NCBI RefSeq assembly: GCF_002776525.5
Contig: NC_045444.1
Coordinates: 26,491,658-26,555,657 of the forward strand
Origin: Piliocolobus tephrosceles
Lineage: Eukaryota; Chordata; Mammalia; Primates; Cercopithecidae
Reading direction: 5' to 3'
DNA length: 64,000 bases
Shown here: positions 63,065 through 64,000 of the stretch, piece after piece
How positions within the stretch are numbered: position 1 is the first letter of the stretch
Layout: each line of letters begins with the position of its first letter
Notes under the pieces: generated by a model
Seen by the model: only the letters and a program-made list of their open reading frames with translations
What the model was told of the DNA's origin: nothing
Database searches by the model: none
Position numbers and translations under genes: made by a program

Positions 63065-64000
63065 GGGGGCGGAGCAAGATGGCCAAATAGGAACAGCTCC
63101 AGTCTCCAACTCCCAGTGCGAGCGACACAGAAGACCTGTGATTTCTGCATTTTCAACTGAGGTACTGGGGTCATCTCACTAGGGAGTGCTGGACAATCAG
63201 TGCTGGTCAGCTGCTGCAGCCCGACCAGTGAGAGCTGAACCAGGGCGAGGCATCGCCTCACCTGAGAAGCGCAAGGGGGAAGGGAATCCCTTTTCCTAGC
63301 CAGGGGAACTGAGACACACAATACCTGGAAAATCGGGTAACTCCCACCCCAATACCGTGCTTTAAGCAAATGGGCACATCAGGAGATTATATCCCACACC
63401 TAGCCGGGAGGGTCCCAAGCCCACGAAGCCTCCCTCATTGCTAGCACAGCAGTCTGCGATCTAACCGCAAGGCAGCAGCAAGGCTGGGGGAGGGGCGCCC
63501 GCCATTGCTGAGGCTTAAGTAGGTAAACAAAGCTGCTGGGAAGCTCGAACTGGGTGGAGCTAACAGCAGCTCAAGGAAACCTGCCTGTCTCTGTAGACTC
63601 CACCTCTGGGGACAGGGCACAGCTAAACAACAACAAAAAAAGCAGCAGAAACATCTGCAAATGCAAACGACTCTGTCTGACAGCTTTGAAGAGAGCAGTG
63701 GATCTGCCAACACGGAGGTTGAGATCTGAGAAGGGACAGACTGCCTGCTCAAGTGGGTCCCTGACCCCTGAGTAGCCTAACTGGGAGACATCCCCCATTA
63801 GGGGCAGTCTGACACCCCACACCTCACAGGGTGGAGTACACCCCTGAGAGGAAGCTTCCAAAGTAAGAATCAGACAGGTACATTTGCTGTTCAGCAATAT
63901 TCTATCTTCTACAACCTCAGCTGCTGAAACCCAGGCAAACAGGGTCTGGAGTGGACCTCAAGCAATCTCCAACAGACCTACAGTTGAGGGTCCTGACTAT
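63065..64000 (+). mobile_element. L1PA 5' UTR (element continues past window)
   Basis: Begins GGGGGCGGAGCAAGATGGCC, the exact 5' start of a full-length primate L1, and follows the L1PA 5' UTR for 0.93 kb to the window end (ending near TCCAACAGACCTACAGTTGA). The YY1 site CAAGATGGCC (63075-63084) is intact. Divergence from the youngest human consensus suggests an older L1PA subfamily. It lies antisense to LRP1B. Confidence 0.93.
63461..63505 (-). pseudogene. L1 ORF0, truncated
   Basis: Primate L1 5' UTRs carry a small antisense frame, ORF0. Its ATG and first codons are kept here (ATG at 63505-63503, M-A-G-A-P-P-P-A), but TAG at 63463-63461 stops it after 14 residues, against about 70 in the intact form. 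The 103-residue ORF overlapping it is in another frame and is not a known protein. Confidence 0.7.

Larger units (their letters stand above)
1..64000 (-). other. LRP1B: LRP1B gene body (internal part only)
   Basis: The whole window lies inside one minus-strand gene. Five exons join without frame breaks to encode five LDLR class A repeats and two EGF-like domains, in the order found at the end of ligand-binding cluster II of LRP1. LRP1B is a very large type I endocytic receptor of the LDL-receptor family; the part seen here is extracellular and would bind ligands. LRP1 is excluded because residues differ and because introns of 25.5 and 16.3 kb do not fit its compact gene. LRP2 is excluded by the close residue match to LRP1. 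No promoter, first exon, last exon or poly(A) site is present. The next upstream exon (CR5 side) and next downstream exon (YWTD propeller) were looked for and not seen. Confidence 0.92.
58958..64000 (-). other. LRP1B: LRP1B intron upstream of the CR6 exon (partial)
   Basis: At least 5 kb of intron. It contains an AluY, a MIR-like patch, two diverged copies of a 0.16 kb sequence, and the 5' end of an L1PA. Stretches 58990-60060 and 61310-62440 show only AT-rich sequence and short A-runs. Confidence 0.8.

Noticed and set aside
63441..63752. 103- and 108-codon minus-strand ORFs near the right edge
   Set aside because: They are GC-rich chance frames across the L1 5' UTR and are not in the ORF0 frame.
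1..64000. CRISPR arrays, bacterial operons, tRNA or rRNA genes
   Set aside because: None seen; regular repeats here are microsatellites and interspersed transposons of a primate genome.
58958..64000. Further LRP1B exon upstream (CR5 equivalent)
   Set aside because: No minus-strand stretch with the C-D-G-x-x-D-C and SDE pattern between splice sites was found; it must lie beyond the window.

Overview
This window is primate nuclear DNA, almost certainly human or a close ape. It is AT-rich and gene-poor. It carries AluJ, AluS and AluY copies, L1P and L1M LINEs, old MIR/L2 pieces, LTRs and DNA-transposon relics, and the coding exons are short and separated by multi-kilobase introns.

The only functional gene I can support is on the minus strand. 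Five short exons (58957-58877, 57414-57247, 31713-31531, 15259-15059, 10386-10141) read in one continuous frame through phase-1 introns. They encode five LDL-receptor class A (complement-type) repeats followed by two EGF-like domains. The order, spacing and residues match the end of ligand-binding cluster II of LRP1 (repeats CR6 to CR10, then the EGF pair before the next YWTD propeller). The sequence differs from LRP1 itself, and the introns (about 1.5, 25.5, 16.3 and 4.7 kb) are far longer than those of LRP1. This identifies the giant paralogue LRP1B (human 2q22). Both ends of the window lie inside LRP1B introns. The first intron has a GC rather than GT donor, and the donor after the fourth exon is weak.

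Region by region, in plus coordinates. 1-10140 is the intron downstream of the EGF exon: an Alu, LTR-like sequence broken by a 0.2 kb inverted repeat, two more Alus, an LTR, a processed pseudogene of LRRC57, a second LTR nested in an L1 piece, and a MIR. 10141-15259 holds the EGF exon, an intron with a solo LTR, and the CR9/CR10 exon. 15260-31530 holds Alus, a microsatellite inside an Alu tail, an L1M 3' end and a younger L1PA-like ORF2 fragment. 31531-31713 is the CR8/CR9 exon. 31714-57246 is a 25.5 kb intron with a Tigger relic, Alus, a hAT element, a HAL1/L1M copy, a MADE1 element, a rearranged L1 fragment and a nearly full-length decayed L1. 57247-58957 carries the CR7 and CR6 exons. 58958-64000 carries a diverged direct repeat, an AluY and, running off the right edge, the 5' UTR of a full-length-type L1PA in plus orientation.

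I found no operon, CRISPR array or new defence system; that would not fit this genome. The points most worth a second look are the GC-AG intron, the L1 5' UTR whose antisense promoter would point into LRP1B, a templated 20-base insertion in an L1 fragment, the 194/201-base inverted repeat, and the degenerate calcium/ligand site of the last LDLR-A repeat.
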